Below the pieces are notes generated by a model, which was not told the DNA's origin, ran no database searches, and saw nothing but the letters and a program-made list of their open reading frames with translations. A stretch of DNA of 64,000 bases from Lepidodermella squamata (lineage: Eukaryota; Gastrotricha), in assembly GCA_047495785.1 (NCBI GenBank), contig JBLDXI010000048.1, forward strand, positions 558,001 to 622,000. Direction: 5' to 3'. Of the stretch, positions 12,266 to 21,750 are shown one piece after another (within the stretch, counting starts at the first letter, position 1; the number at the start of each line of letters is the position of its first letter). The position numbers and the translations under genes are program-made.

Positions 12266-12934
12266 TCAAAATAGCTTTAATTTTATTGAGTCGGACTGCA
12301 CGTTCAGGCTCACAGCAATCTTTGTCTGCTTGATGAGTAGACTTTCGTGGACCAAGCAGTCCCACCTGTTGCGGCACTTGCGTAATACTTTGAAGTGAGC
12401 ATTGATGTCAAAGCTATCAGGCAGTTTGTGTGTGGCCAGATGTTTGCCAATTGAACTCGAAGCGAGCTTGTGTTCCTCGACTCGTTGATGTAGGTGCCGC
12501 GTGGTCATCCCGACATAGCCAGCGTCACACTGGCCACATGAAAAACGATATACGACGCACTGGCGGCTTACGAGTTCGGGCTTGATCTCCTTCGCTCCGA
12601 AATTTTCGTTGATTTTCCGGCTTGTGAACATGGCCTGAACAGCCACTCGGAGTTTTCCAGAAAGATCGTTGAGCCTCATCTTGACTTGTCGAGCACTTTT
12701 CCCGTCTTTGTAGGGTAATACAAAGCGTACAGGTTCGATCTTCGTTTCCTCAGTTTTTATACCATTGGGGTAGACTTTGTCAACAAATGATGCCAACAGC
12801 TTCTCAAACATGGCTAAAGGGTATTGAAGATTCAAAAATGTTTTACGCAGATGATCAACTTCCCTGCTGAATCCGAGCCATTCACTGTTAAGCCGGTAGG
12901 CGCGATACAGCATGGTCTTGATAGATCTGTGCAT
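12266..12934 (-). mobile_element. Penelope-like retroelement fragment with GIY-YIG endonuclease domain
   Basis: A 222-codon frame encodes the C-terminal part of a Penelope-like element. The N-terminal half resembles the linker after the reverse transcriptase (FSREVDHLRKTFLNLQYP). It is followed by the endonuclease signature CVVYRFSCGQCDAGYVGM and TTRHLHQRVEEH, then a KHLATH and WDCLVHESLLIK tail ending in LNVQSDSIKLKLF. The two-Cys pattern before YVGMT and the R..EH motif match the Penelope GIY-YIG family. The reverse transcriptase is absent, so the copy is 5'-truncated. The first ATG is not a biological start. A hammerhead-like motif follows 3'. Confidence 0.85.
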
Positions 12935-12959
12935 TACGGTATTGTCTCGAGGGTTCGCT

Positions 12960-13579
12960 TATTAGCCGTTTATTTTAAGCTTTCAGTTATGGCGATAGCA
13001 CCTGTTTCAATATACCTAAATACGTGAGAATGGGGGAAATTAGTTAGAGTGAAAGGCATCAAGTGAGATGTATCTCCATCAAATTATCCGCGTAATTAAT
13101 GCTGATAACAAATTCCTCATCTTGAAAGGCTCATCTTGAACGAAAAATAAAATCATTCGTATTCTTATATTCGTATCATGTTGAATGGCGTCAAAGTACG
13201 ATTGACCACCGATGAATATAGTCGCTGATAGAGATCGTCTCAGATTCTCGCATATATTTTGAACGAAATAACTATGAAAGTGAGCGTCACCCTATTGGTT
13301 ATTTGAAAAGACTGAACCGGGTCCATCCGCTCAAGTGAAGTACAAATCTCAATCAATTTCAAACGTAGAACATTTGGAACCAAAAGCGTTCAATTTTTTC
13401 GCATCCGGAGCTCATTTTTAATTTTCAGTACGAACAGGATATGCGTACCTAATAATCGAAAGTACGTTGATATTTTATTTTGTTTCATCCATGACAAACT
13501 CTTATAGGAGTACAACTTGATCCCAGGCAAATTCACTCAATTGCATCTCGCCACTCTCTTCACTTGTAATTCATCGTTT
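12960..13579. other. 3' flank of PAN-like gene 1
   Basis: This region is homologous to the 3' flanks of the other minus-strand PAN-like genes (17165-17420, 28630-28868, 38771-39093). They share a run such as GAAAAGACTGAATC followed by CCATTC..TCGAGTGAAGTAC. It marks the edge of the duplicated unit. No coding sequence was seen. Confidence 0.6.
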
Positions 13580-14021
13580 TCACGGCTTTTTCACGTAGGT
13601 GACGCCGGTGAAGCGGGGAGGATTGGAAATACGCTTCAAGCAGTTAGACTGGTTTGATAAGACGCACGACTTGGCGTTTTCATTGAAACGGAACGCGTAA
13701 CAGTCCTTAGTGCTCAAACACGACTGGCCGCACTGCACCTCATTCGGTTGGCTGGCCTGGGCGTAAAAGCCCGCACAGTCGTCAAAGGACATCCTTCCGA
13801 ATCTGGCTAGGACCTCGCTCCTCAGCTCGTCGTAGTCCACTGAAAAGTTGGCCAAGTCAGTGATTAAGAGTGGAAGCAAAATACTCACAAAAGCTCATTC
13901 TCGTAGTTGCCCCAGGTACGACTTTAGCTACTCTTGAATCTTTGATCAGAGCTACGGCCAACGCGTCTGGTTGAAAGGCGAAGCCAATAAGAAGAACGGA
14001 AACAGCTATCTTGGCGAACAT
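13580..14021 (-). CDS. Small secreted PAN/apple-like protein, copy 1
   Basis: Two exons, complement(13889..14021) and complement(13580..13839), flank a 49-nt intron and encode 130 aa. A signal peptide (MFAKIAVSVLLIGFAF, about residues 1-22) precedes a short spacer and a six-cysteine module: FDDC, then QCGQSC, KDCYAF, SCVLSNQSNC. The C-x3-C...C-x2-F spacing resembles a PAN/apple domain, a fold used in binding proteins, and assignment is by pattern only. The product should be extracellular. Paralogues lie at 17421, 28869 and 39094. This copy is most like the 39-kb one (both have FNENAKSC). It faces plus-strand relatives head to head. Confidence 0.75.
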
Positions 14022-14282
14022 GTTTAATACTTGAAAATTGATGTGAATTAGAATGAGAAAAATTAAAGGAATGCTCTTCCTGACGCAAATTATACGCAGC
14101 TTCTCGGCTTTTCGGTTGTCTTTGTTGAAACAGGCGCTGTTAGGAGTCTTGTACGTTATAGCGCCGAGCTTGTACGCCAAGTAGAAGCATTGTCGACTGG
14201 ACACTCGTAAGACTAGATATCATGAAATAAGCCTATAACTGAAACTTGATAATTAAATTGATTAGCGTAAGCTCAGGTATTG

Positions 14283-14283
<1 letters not shown>

Positions 14284-14320
<37 letters not shown>
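14284..14320. repeat. (TAA)n microsatellite
   Basis: About twelve consecutive TAA triplets lie upstream of PAN-like gene 1. Confidence 0.95.
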
Positions 14321-14321
<1 letters not shown>

Positions 14322-14992
14322 CTCTATTATAAGAAGGAGATTATCCGGGAAAATCCAGTCGAAGCAGAAAGCAGGCTAGGAAAATCTCCCTATTTACCAT
14401 CGGTTTCGCACCTCTCTTAATACGCAATTGCGATGTGTAGACCTTACTTAAATGACGCTGAAAGTTTTGATTTTTGATGCTTGTTGTTGATGAGAAGCAA
14501 CTTGCAATTTTCCCTAACCAGAACTCCATGTAACTAGGAGCATTTACCTAATAGCTAGATCTGCAAGATCGGGAATAGCCTCTAATTGTCAAATTTCTTA
14601 TCATCAGCTGAAAATGTTCAGGAACGTTATAAACCGAAACAATCGCCCCCGGCTTTTTTCGAATTATTTTGATTCTGAGTATTTTGCTTTCTTTTTTGAA
14701 TTGAATTAACTGTAATCCGGAACGAGATATAATCCATAATTGTTCAATGTCACCTTCTGTCGTGTGCGGGAAATTGAGTATCGTGAAAAGTACTCGGCTA
14801 CCCGAAGTCAACAGACAAGTAACTTCTAGAAAACATTTCGCTCACCGGGTTGAACAGAACCTGGTTCAACAAAGGCAAAAATGGCTGCAATTACGCGAGA
14901 AATCGGCTGGGAGAATCATTCTCAACTTTTTCAACTGTCGAGTTGTTATCAATATCAAGTGATAAACTTTCATCATTTCTTATTCATTGAAC

Positions 14993-15190
14993 ATGTCTTA
15001 CAAGGTTGTTGTTTCGCTGGTTCTGGCTTGTGTTGCTATCCAACAAACGATGACCGCGGCCGTTGTTAGACGCCCGGAGAGTGAGTTATATTAAAATTCA
15101 GCCTGTATTCTTGATAAGCTGAACCCATCATTAATGTTCGTTATTTTTTCAGCGGCCGCTGATAGCTATTTAGAGCTTACGAATTATTGA
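14993..15190 (+). pseudogene. Truncated plus-strand PAN-like gene (copy 1)
   Basis: Exon 1 (14993-15080) encodes an intact signal peptide, MSYKVVVSLVLACVAIQQTM, with a good GT donor. Exon 2 starts at 15153 after a proper AG acceptor. After GCCGCTGATAG its similarity to the copy at 21.3 kb stops, and the frame ends at TGA 15188-15190 without any of the cysteines. The break coincides with the start of an inserted transposase-like sequence, so the gene appears to have been cut by that insertion. Confidence 0.65.
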
Positions 15191-15300
15191 AAGTGGGATT
15201 TTCTGCGTTTTGCGAAAGGCGACCCCTATGGTGCGTTACCGTAGAGTCCAGCGGTGCGCACAGTGTTTGTGTGTGCGAACCGCATCAATATATGAAATTC

Positions 15301-16203
15301 ATAACTTTGGCAGTTCCGACGGTCAGTAGCTATCTTGATTTGCTCAGCGCTAAAGTCTACTCTTTAGAAAGCAGGGCGTGCATGATGGACGAATGTTTGT
15401 CATGTAAAGGTGACGATAAAGTTCGCGAATTTATCAAATCGAAGTTCCAAGCAGAAGATTTTGATGATGACGATCTAATCCGATTCAAACAGTGGCAGAA
15501 AGAGGAGGCCAAGAAGGCCCCCGCCCCCTCCCAACTCCGAGATTTGAGCATGAGTCTAACCGCATTCATCGATTATGTTTGTGAAAAGGTGATTTTATAA
15601 CGAAAATATAGCGAAAATAATGCTAACTGCGGCCTTTTAACGTTGTTGCATGTTGTCGGCATCACTATATTTCGAAGGAGCAGGCCGCTTATTTGAGGGC
15701 TCTGAAGAATTATCTACCCGCGGACCACATAATTATACCAGCTGACTTCGCAGAGAATTACTCTTTCTCTGTACAAGATGCGGTTTGCTAAATCGCAATA
15801 GAGGATTAAGAGAACTTAACAAATTGTTTTCCAGGTTCAAGCTTTCCATTGGTCGAACGACCAAGCCACTCTTCATCTCTTTGTTGTATACTACAAAAAT
15901 GAAAAGGGCGAGTTGGCCCATGCGTCTTATTGCGTTGTCAGTGACGATAATGACCACACTGCGACGACGGTACATTGTTTCCAAACTTATTTGATGGCGG
16001 AGGTAAAGAAATTGGTACCAATTATCAACTACGTCATCTACTTCACAGACGGTGCTGGTAAATTCGGGCCTAAATTACCATCGGGCCAAATAATAGCTTT
16101 CTATTTGATATACAGGCAGTGTCACCATTTTGAAGATTTTGGGATGGCGGCGGAATGGAATTTTTTTGGCACAAGCCACGGCAAGAGCCCTTGTGACTTG
16201 TGA
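15301..16203 (+). mobile_element. Transposase-like (DDE-type) gene remnant with introns
   Basis: Frames at 15301-15600, about 15662-15785 and 15834-16061, then 16120-16203, read as parts of one protein: AYLRALKNYLP, PADFAENYSFSVQDAV, VQAFHWSNDQATLHLFVVYY, YVIYFTDGAG, CHHFEDFGMAAEWNFF and GTSHGKSPCD. The order ADF...TDG...AEW fits an RNase-H-like D-D-E core, and I recall similar multicopy uncharacterised proteins in animal genomes. An intron-like break (donor about 15783, acceptor 15833) restores the frame at one junction, while another junction does not resolve with canonical sites. I treat it as a decaying mobile-element gene. The family name is uncertain. Confidence 0.6.
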
Positions 16204-16248
16204 TTTGTGATGGCGTTGGTGAAACGGTAAAAAGGCTGGTAATGCGGG

Positions 16249-16303
16249 CAGGGCCGGATTAACCCTCCGGCGGCCCCTGGGCTCTTGACGTTTGGCGGCC
16301 CCA
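16249..16303. repeat. hAT-like terminal sequence (CAGGGCCGGATTAA...)
   Basis: CAGGGCCGGATTAACCCTCC followed by GGCGGCCCCTGGGC looks like a hAT transposon end (termini usually begin CAGGG). A matching opposite end was not found, so this is a solo or degraded terminus. Confidence 0.4.
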
Positions 16304-16992
16304 TTTTTTATGAATTTCTGAAAAAAGATGAAAGGTAGAATTTTAAGTTTTAATTTTTAGGACACTCGCCAAGCAATAGTGACTACTTATTGGTGTTATT
16401 GGTGTTATGCATTGTTTTCCTTAAGACATTGGTGTTTAAACGTAAATATTTATTTTAAATATCAGTAATGCTTAAATTTTTCAACATTTTTCAGCGGGGA
16501 ATGGGTACACTGAGGTGGGCGCCTTCAGTCTAAGCCACTATTTTAGCTAGAGCTATATAGTAAACGCTCAAAGATGAATTCGATGGAAAGCTCCCTAATG
16601 GCAACCGCGCATCTGGTTCCGGCGGTTATCATGTCACTATTTATGGTTAATTTTTTACCGCGAGCGAAGCGAGCTTTAGCTGACGATATTTCTTTTGATT
16701 TTAAGGTAGAAACGGTCTAAAAATGACGCGTTCGAAACATAATTTCCCATTTTTGTGCGCTCGTGAACTCATCTATACCAAACAGTATCTGCGTAATCGT
16801 GGAAACTGTAGAGATCTCGGATTTTAAATGCTATAAAAGTCAAACAATGAGGGCCATAACATTTGATTTGTCAGAAATGCCACATATTTGGCGAATTAGG
16901 CTCCTGAAAGATATCGAATAATGAAGAAGTATCGCGAGCGAAGCGAGCAAAATTTTTGATTATTTAGCTTCTCCAAGAGCTAAAAATATCTA
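16304..16992. repeat. Repeat-derived intergenic sequence
   Basis: No gene was seen. The short motif CGCGAGCGAAGCGAGC occurs twice (near 16660 and 16933). It is partly self-complementary (GCTCGC/GCGAGC) and typical of repeat hairpins. Confidence 0.4.
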
Positions 16993-17178
16993 ATGGCCAC
17001 AGCTATTAAACTTGGGTGTCTCGAATTGTATGACGAATTGTATGCCGCATACGACTCGGTATGGCATGCTGGTCTCGTCTACAAGCTTGGCCAGTTGCCC
17101 CTCCCGCGTAACCTGGTCGGATGGCTCGCCGACTATCTTCGAGATCGAAAGTTGCAAGCTCGCGTTGCGGGTTTTGTC
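16993..17178 (+). mobile_element. Non-LTR retrotransposon reverse transcriptase fragment
   Basis: A short frame encodes AAYDSVWHAGLVYKLGQLP, then WLADYLRDRKLQARVAG. This matches the conserved block of LINE (Jockey/CR1-like) reverse transcriptases around AFDSVWH...L..YL..R...V. It covers only about 60 codons and abuts the duplicated unit that begins near 17165, so it is a truncated relic at the duplication border. Confidence 0.7.
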
Positions 17179-17420
17179 TATTCGAAAAGACTGAATCTGC
17201 TCCATTCATTCGAGTGAAGTACGAGACTTCATCAATTTCAAATGCTGATTTCAATTATCCGCAACCGGAGCCCATTTTCAGTGCGAACAGTCGAAATATG
17301 CGAGCCCGCATTTTATTTTGTTTCAGCCCTGATGACAAACTCTCACTACGCATGCAAATTCATTCAACTGCATCTCGCCACTACTCTCTTCACTCGGCGC
17401 TTGATCGTAATTCATTGTTT

Positions 17421-17863
17421 TCAAAGCTTTTTCACGTAGGTGGTGCCGGTGAAGCGGGGAGGATTGGAAATACGCTTCAAGCAGTTGGACTTGTTTGAAA
17501 AGACGCACGACTTGGTGTTCGGATTGAAACGGAACGCGTAACAGTCCTTAGTGCTCGAACACGCCTGGCCACATAGCGCCTCATTAGCTTGGCTCTCCTG
17601 AGCATAAGAGCCCTCACAGTCGTCAAAGGACATCGTTCCGAATCTGGAAAGGACATCTTTCCTCAACTTGAGGTAGTCCGCTGAAAAGTTGGCCAAGTCA
17701 ATGATCAAGAATATTCGATGGAAGCAAAATACTTACAAGAACTCATCGTCGTAGTCGGTGGGGCTTTAGCGACTCGTGCATCTTTGATCAGAGATACGGC
17801 CAACGCCTCAGGTTGAATGGCGAAGCCAATAAGTAGAACGGAAACAGCGATCTTGGCGAACAT
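17421..17863 (-). CDS. Small secreted PAN/apple-like protein, copy 2
   Basis: Exons complement(17737..17863) and complement(17421..17680) encode 128 aa across a 56-nt intron. The signal peptide MFAKIAVSVLLIGFAIQPEA is followed by a Thr-rich stretch and a six-Cys module: FDDC, LCGQAC, KDCYAFRFNPNTKSC, NKSNC. It is nearly identical to the copy at 28869-29311 and lies in the recent large duplication. It is probably extracellular, and its function is unknown. All splice sites and the frame are intact. Confidence 0.75.
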
Positions 17864-18427
17864 GTTTAAAACTCAAAAGTTGAATTAAAATGAGAAAATT
17901 AAAGGAATGCTTTTCCTGACAAGTTATACGCAGCTTCTCGGCTTTTCGGTTGTCTTTGTTGAAACAGGCGCTGACACTAACTCTTGTACGTTATAGCATC
18001 GAGCTTGTACGTGAAAGTTGAAGCATCACGGACTTGATAATCGTAAGACAGGTTTGATATCTTGAAAATAAGGCAAACCGAAACTTGACGAAAGGGAATC
18101 ATAAGCACAAATTCGCACTTGTCACATACATTTATGTGACTTTATCCAATGTACGTGAAATTGAGAATTGAGAATAATACCATCTCCGTTAAATTCTTTG
18201 TGAAAAACCATCGACAGATCACATACAGTCAACAGACAGGTGCATTTGGAAAACATTTTGCTCACGTACAACCACCGGATATTTTCAGCCATGATTCAAC
18301 CGCTCCTGGTTCAACAGAAGCAAATAGGCGGCAAGGAAGCGAGAAATCGGCTAGACGAATCATTCTCAATTTGCCAAGTTGCTTATTACTTTCCAGTGAT
18401 AAACTTTCACCAATTCTTCATTTGAAC

Positions 18428-18830
18428 ATGCCTTGCGCTGTTTATGGCATGCGTTGCTGTCCAACAAACGATGGCTTCGGCCGTTGTTAAATGCCCGGGG
18501 AGTGGGTTGAAGATTTCAGCGTGTGTGTTTATATTTTCTTGCAGAACCTATAATGTTCGTTATAGTTCGTGTTCGACTGGCTGATGGCTATAGTAATTGC
18601 CCGATTCGACAAGGCTAATGCGAATCAATGCAACGGCTACTTCGCAGCGATCAAGAAACTGGCGAACACTGCCGAAAGTGGCGATGAAATGCCAAGGCTT
18701 CCGTTATTTCTATAAACAACAAGACCTGCTATGTATTCAACAAAGACCAGTGCAAGACATTGGTTCCTGGCCGTTACGGCATCGAGGACTGCACCTACGT
18801 GAGGCTGTGAGCTGCTATGGTTCGGGTTTG
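18428..18830 (+). pseudogene. Plus-strand PAN-like gene, copy 2 (frameshifted)
   Basis: Signal-peptide-like exon 1 is out of frame with its ATG: a deletion relative to 14993 makes the frame run to an early TAA. The second exon (from about 18590) preserves ANANQCNGYFAAIKKLANTA. It then shifts frame near GDEM and again in KTCYV..NKDQC, so no continuous protein is possible. Its 3' part, including GRYGIEDCTY, can be recognised only in alternate frames. Confidence 0.65.
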
Positions 18831-19055
18831 CGGGGAGTAAGTCAAGATGAGCTTGGTTTATGTCTGTGAAGTGTGAGGATGTACCGAATTCGAAAGTGAA
18901 ATAAATAATTGTTAAGTGAAATTCGAGAGTGAAGTGAGTTATAATATCAATCAGCTTTATTTCTGCATGAAGTTTGCTGGTCTGATTGGGCTAAACGCCG
19001 TTGTAGCATTTGGAAGGATCTGAGTATGAAGTTTCACCCGCAACGATCAGCAATA

Positions 19056-19244
19056 AGCTTGGTTATTCGCAGCGATCAAGAAACTATGGCGAACACTGCT
19101 GAATCTGGCGAAGCATGTTTGAAAGACGCCAAATGCCAAGGCTTCCATTATTTCTATAGCAACAAGACCTGCTATGTCTCCAACAAAGATCAGTGCATGA
19201 CATCTGATTTTGAACCTCTTTCTTCATCTACAAGCTCGATTTGA
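19056..19244 (+). pseudogene. PAN-like exon-2 fragment (copy 3)
   Basis: This is a second, partial copy of the PAN-like exon: ANTAESGEACLKDAKCQGFH, then YFYSNKTCYVSNKDQC. It has no signal-peptide exon of its own and the 3' end is replaced by unrelated TSDFEPLSSS. The equivalent sequence is present once in the other unit, at about 30740-30902. The local duplication in this unit therefore arose after, or was lost from, the other unit. Confidence 0.55.
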
Positions 19245-19577
19245 AGTTTGAAGGTTGAAGTCCTTGTGCTATCCCGGTTATTCGTTCTTGCAAAGTTGCA
19301 ACACTACCTACTAGCCACTAGCCTACACGAAGTGCATAGCTGACTATAAGAGTGCTGTAACATGAAGTCACGTTAATCCACTATGAGCAATCAAGTTAAT
19401 TGACACGACAAGGGAGCATAACAACATATTACTCAAACTGTGTCGATGAGTACGATGAAAATAGCCAAATTAATTCATGTTTCGCGGATCCGCGAGCGAA
19501 ATTTGTAATTGAGTAAAACTATGCAAGGAGGCAGCTAAGAAATTTGCAGATGAACAACTTGAATCAGCGCCAGTGCA

Positions 19578-19584
19578 TATAAAG
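19578..19584 (+). promoter_or_regulatory. TATA box of Ly6-like gene 1
   Basis: TATAAAG within GTGCATATAAAGCGGCC lies 85 bp before the ATG. The whole upstream block is conserved base for base in all three Ly6-like copies. Confidence 0.6.
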
Positions 19585-19662
19585 CGGCCAGAAATCGTCA
19601 TGGAAATCATCCGCAAACCAGAATCCATCAATTGCAGCTAACCTTATATCAGCTATCTAGCA

Positions 19663-20122
19663 ATGGCCGTTACGCAAGCTCTGTATGTCATTTTCGCTCT
19701 GGCCGCCTTGGCCACCTTCGCAGGTAATTTTCGTGAGCCCCAATTTTGAGAAAATAAATTGTAACGTTTGACTTGTAGATGCCCTAACATGCTACGATGG
19801 TAGCGATGGAACAACAAACACGTGCAATGGTACGCAATACACCGCTTGCTCGGTAAGTCACAACTACTTTGTTGAACCCATTGTCATTGTCCGATTTCTA
19901 AAGAAATCAGTTACGAAAACAACATTGTTCGGCGCCACAACCACCTCGATTTCAAAGGGCTGTTCAACGAGCTGTACACCGGCTAGCGGCTGTGCTTTGA
20001 CGATCGCATGCTCGGAGGTTTATTGCTGCACGACTGATAAATGCAACTCTGGTGAAATGGCGACGCCACTGGCTGCTCTTATCTTGAGTGCTACAGCACT
20101 CATCTACTTCGCCAAGATGTAA
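19663..20122 (+). CDS. GPI-anchored Ly6/uPAR-like protein, copy 1
   Basis: Exons 19663-19723, 19779-19852 and 19904-20122 join in frame to 117 aa. A signal peptide (MAVTQALYVIFALAALATFA) is followed by a compact Cys-rich domain: LTCYDG, NTCNGTQYTACS, KGCSTSCTPASGCALT, then the closing VYCCTTDKCN, the CC..D.CN signature of Ly6/uPAR (three-finger) proteins. The C-terminus (ATPLAALILSATALIYFAKM) is hydrophobic, as in GPI-anchor signals. The product should be a surface-anchored protein; ligand and role are unknown. The third exon uses the acceptor TTTCTAAAG, which keeps frame. Two nearly identical copies lie at 31324 and 41152. Confidence 0.85.
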
Positions 20123-21083
20123 CGAATCGAACGACAAATTGACTTAACGTTCATTAGTTTTTAGTGGGATTCTTTGATTCAAAGAGAACGTAGTGATCAC
20201 ATGTTTTGATTCTTCTAGACTCTCACTACGTTCCCTATGATTATTCTAGACTAATGTGTGATGGCGCGTTTTTTCCCAATTTTTCGCGCAGGAATCGATT
20301 CACCGAATAAATTTTATCATAGATATCCACGGGATTCATGAATTCCAATTCAAAATTGCCTATTACTAATTACCATAAGAACTGAAAACAACAGGAAGAG
20401 ATGTTAACGCTATTGCCGTGCAATTTTGCCCCAATTTGGGTCTTCTTCAACTATGCCAGTCAGTTGAATTTTCAGAAAGCATTTAGGCAAAAAAGGAATT
20501 ATATAGAGGAGTTATTGGGCTATCGATTGTCGGGTATTGCAAGTTCGGACGATTTTGCATTGATTTATGGTTAGTTTTGTCGCCACCTAAACTCGTGGCC
20601 GGAATTAGGGATTAGGACTCGAAGCGGCCAAAATTAAGGATTGTCTATGCATTAGCATTCTTTAAATAGTTTTGTAGTTTGTTTCGTAATGCTTCCTCGG
20701 CTACCTAGGTAAAGACCTAATTATAGAATAATTATAGAAAACCATCAAAGTGTTGACTAAAGATTTTTACCTGCCCTTTAGTTAATTAGTTAACTAGAGG
20801 GAAATCTCGAGAGAAAATAAGGCTCTAGGCAATAGTCAAAAACTTCCCATGATGACCGAACAGTTTAAAGAACTAAGGATGTTGGAATAAAAAGCTCACG
20901 TTACACGTTCGCTCACGTACAGCTGATATTTCTAGCCTGAATTTAACCGCGCCTGGTTTGCGCCAAAGGGAAAGTGGGCGGCACGGAAGCGAGAAATCGG
21001 CTGGGAGAATCATTTTCAAATTTTTCATCTGTCGAGTTGTTATCAATATCAAGTGACAAACTTTCATAATTTCCTCATTGAAC
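20123..21083. other. Intergenic part of duplicated unit
   Basis: No gene was seen. A short inverted pair GAACGTAGTG / CACTACGTTC (about 20187-20232) lies just downstream of the Ly6 stop and is kept in the 31.8-kb copy with one base changed. The rest is nearly identical to 31784-32690. Confidence 0.6.
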
Positions 21084-21482
21084 ATGTCTTACAAGGTTAT
21101 TGTTGCGCTGTTACTGGCATGTGTTGCCTCAAACACAGTGTTGCTATCTAAAAAACCATGACTGCGGCCGTTGTCAGACGCCCAGAGAGTGAGTTGTATT
21201 ACAATTGTATTCTCGATAAGCCGAACCCATCATTAATGTTCGTTATTTCAGCGGCCGCTGATAGGCTGAGGGCTAAAGTAATGGCCCAATTCGGCAAGGC
21301 TAATGCGAATCAATGCACCGGTAACTTCGCGGCGATCACCAATGGCACTTGGCGATCACCATGGCCACTTCCATAACGACAAGACCTGCTACGTCTCCAA
21401 CAAAGATCAATGTAGGCCATTGGTTGCCGGCCGTTACGGCATCGAAGGCTTCACCTGCGAGAGTCCTGTTCACCTGTTCTCC
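21084..21482 (+). pseudogene. Plus-strand PAN-like gene, copy 4 (broken)
   Basis: Exon 1 begins MSYKVIVALLLACVAS but is interrupted by an insertion/duplication before the MTAAVVRRPE segment. Exon 2 from about 21252 encodes AADRLRAKVMAQFGKANANQ, then CTGNFAAITNG. It then loses the central cysteines and resumes out of frame with KTCYVSNKDQC and RYGIEGFTCE. The equivalent segment is deleted from the 28.6-38 kb unit. Confidence 0.65.
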
Positions 21483-21750
21483 TGAAGATATTTGCGAGAG
21501 ACCTGTTACCTGTTCACCTGTTCTTCTGAAGACTGAAGGCAATAATATCATTCGAGAACATTACACAATTTTATTGAGCACAATGATCATGTTGAAGTTT
21601 GATGGAACAGCTAAAGCAAAAGTCACAGGAAAAAATATGACATAACACCCTACATATTTAGGACGCATATTTTATTAGAAGTCTTTCTAATTCATCGATC
21701 AATTTTTGTTTCTGCATTAGTTGGTTCTTAAGTTAGATGATTTGATTGAG

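Noticed and set aside
16990-17205. Minus-strand frame opposite the reverse transcriptase fragment
   Set aside because: The plus-strand frame carries the clear LINE motif, so the antisense frame is a shadow.
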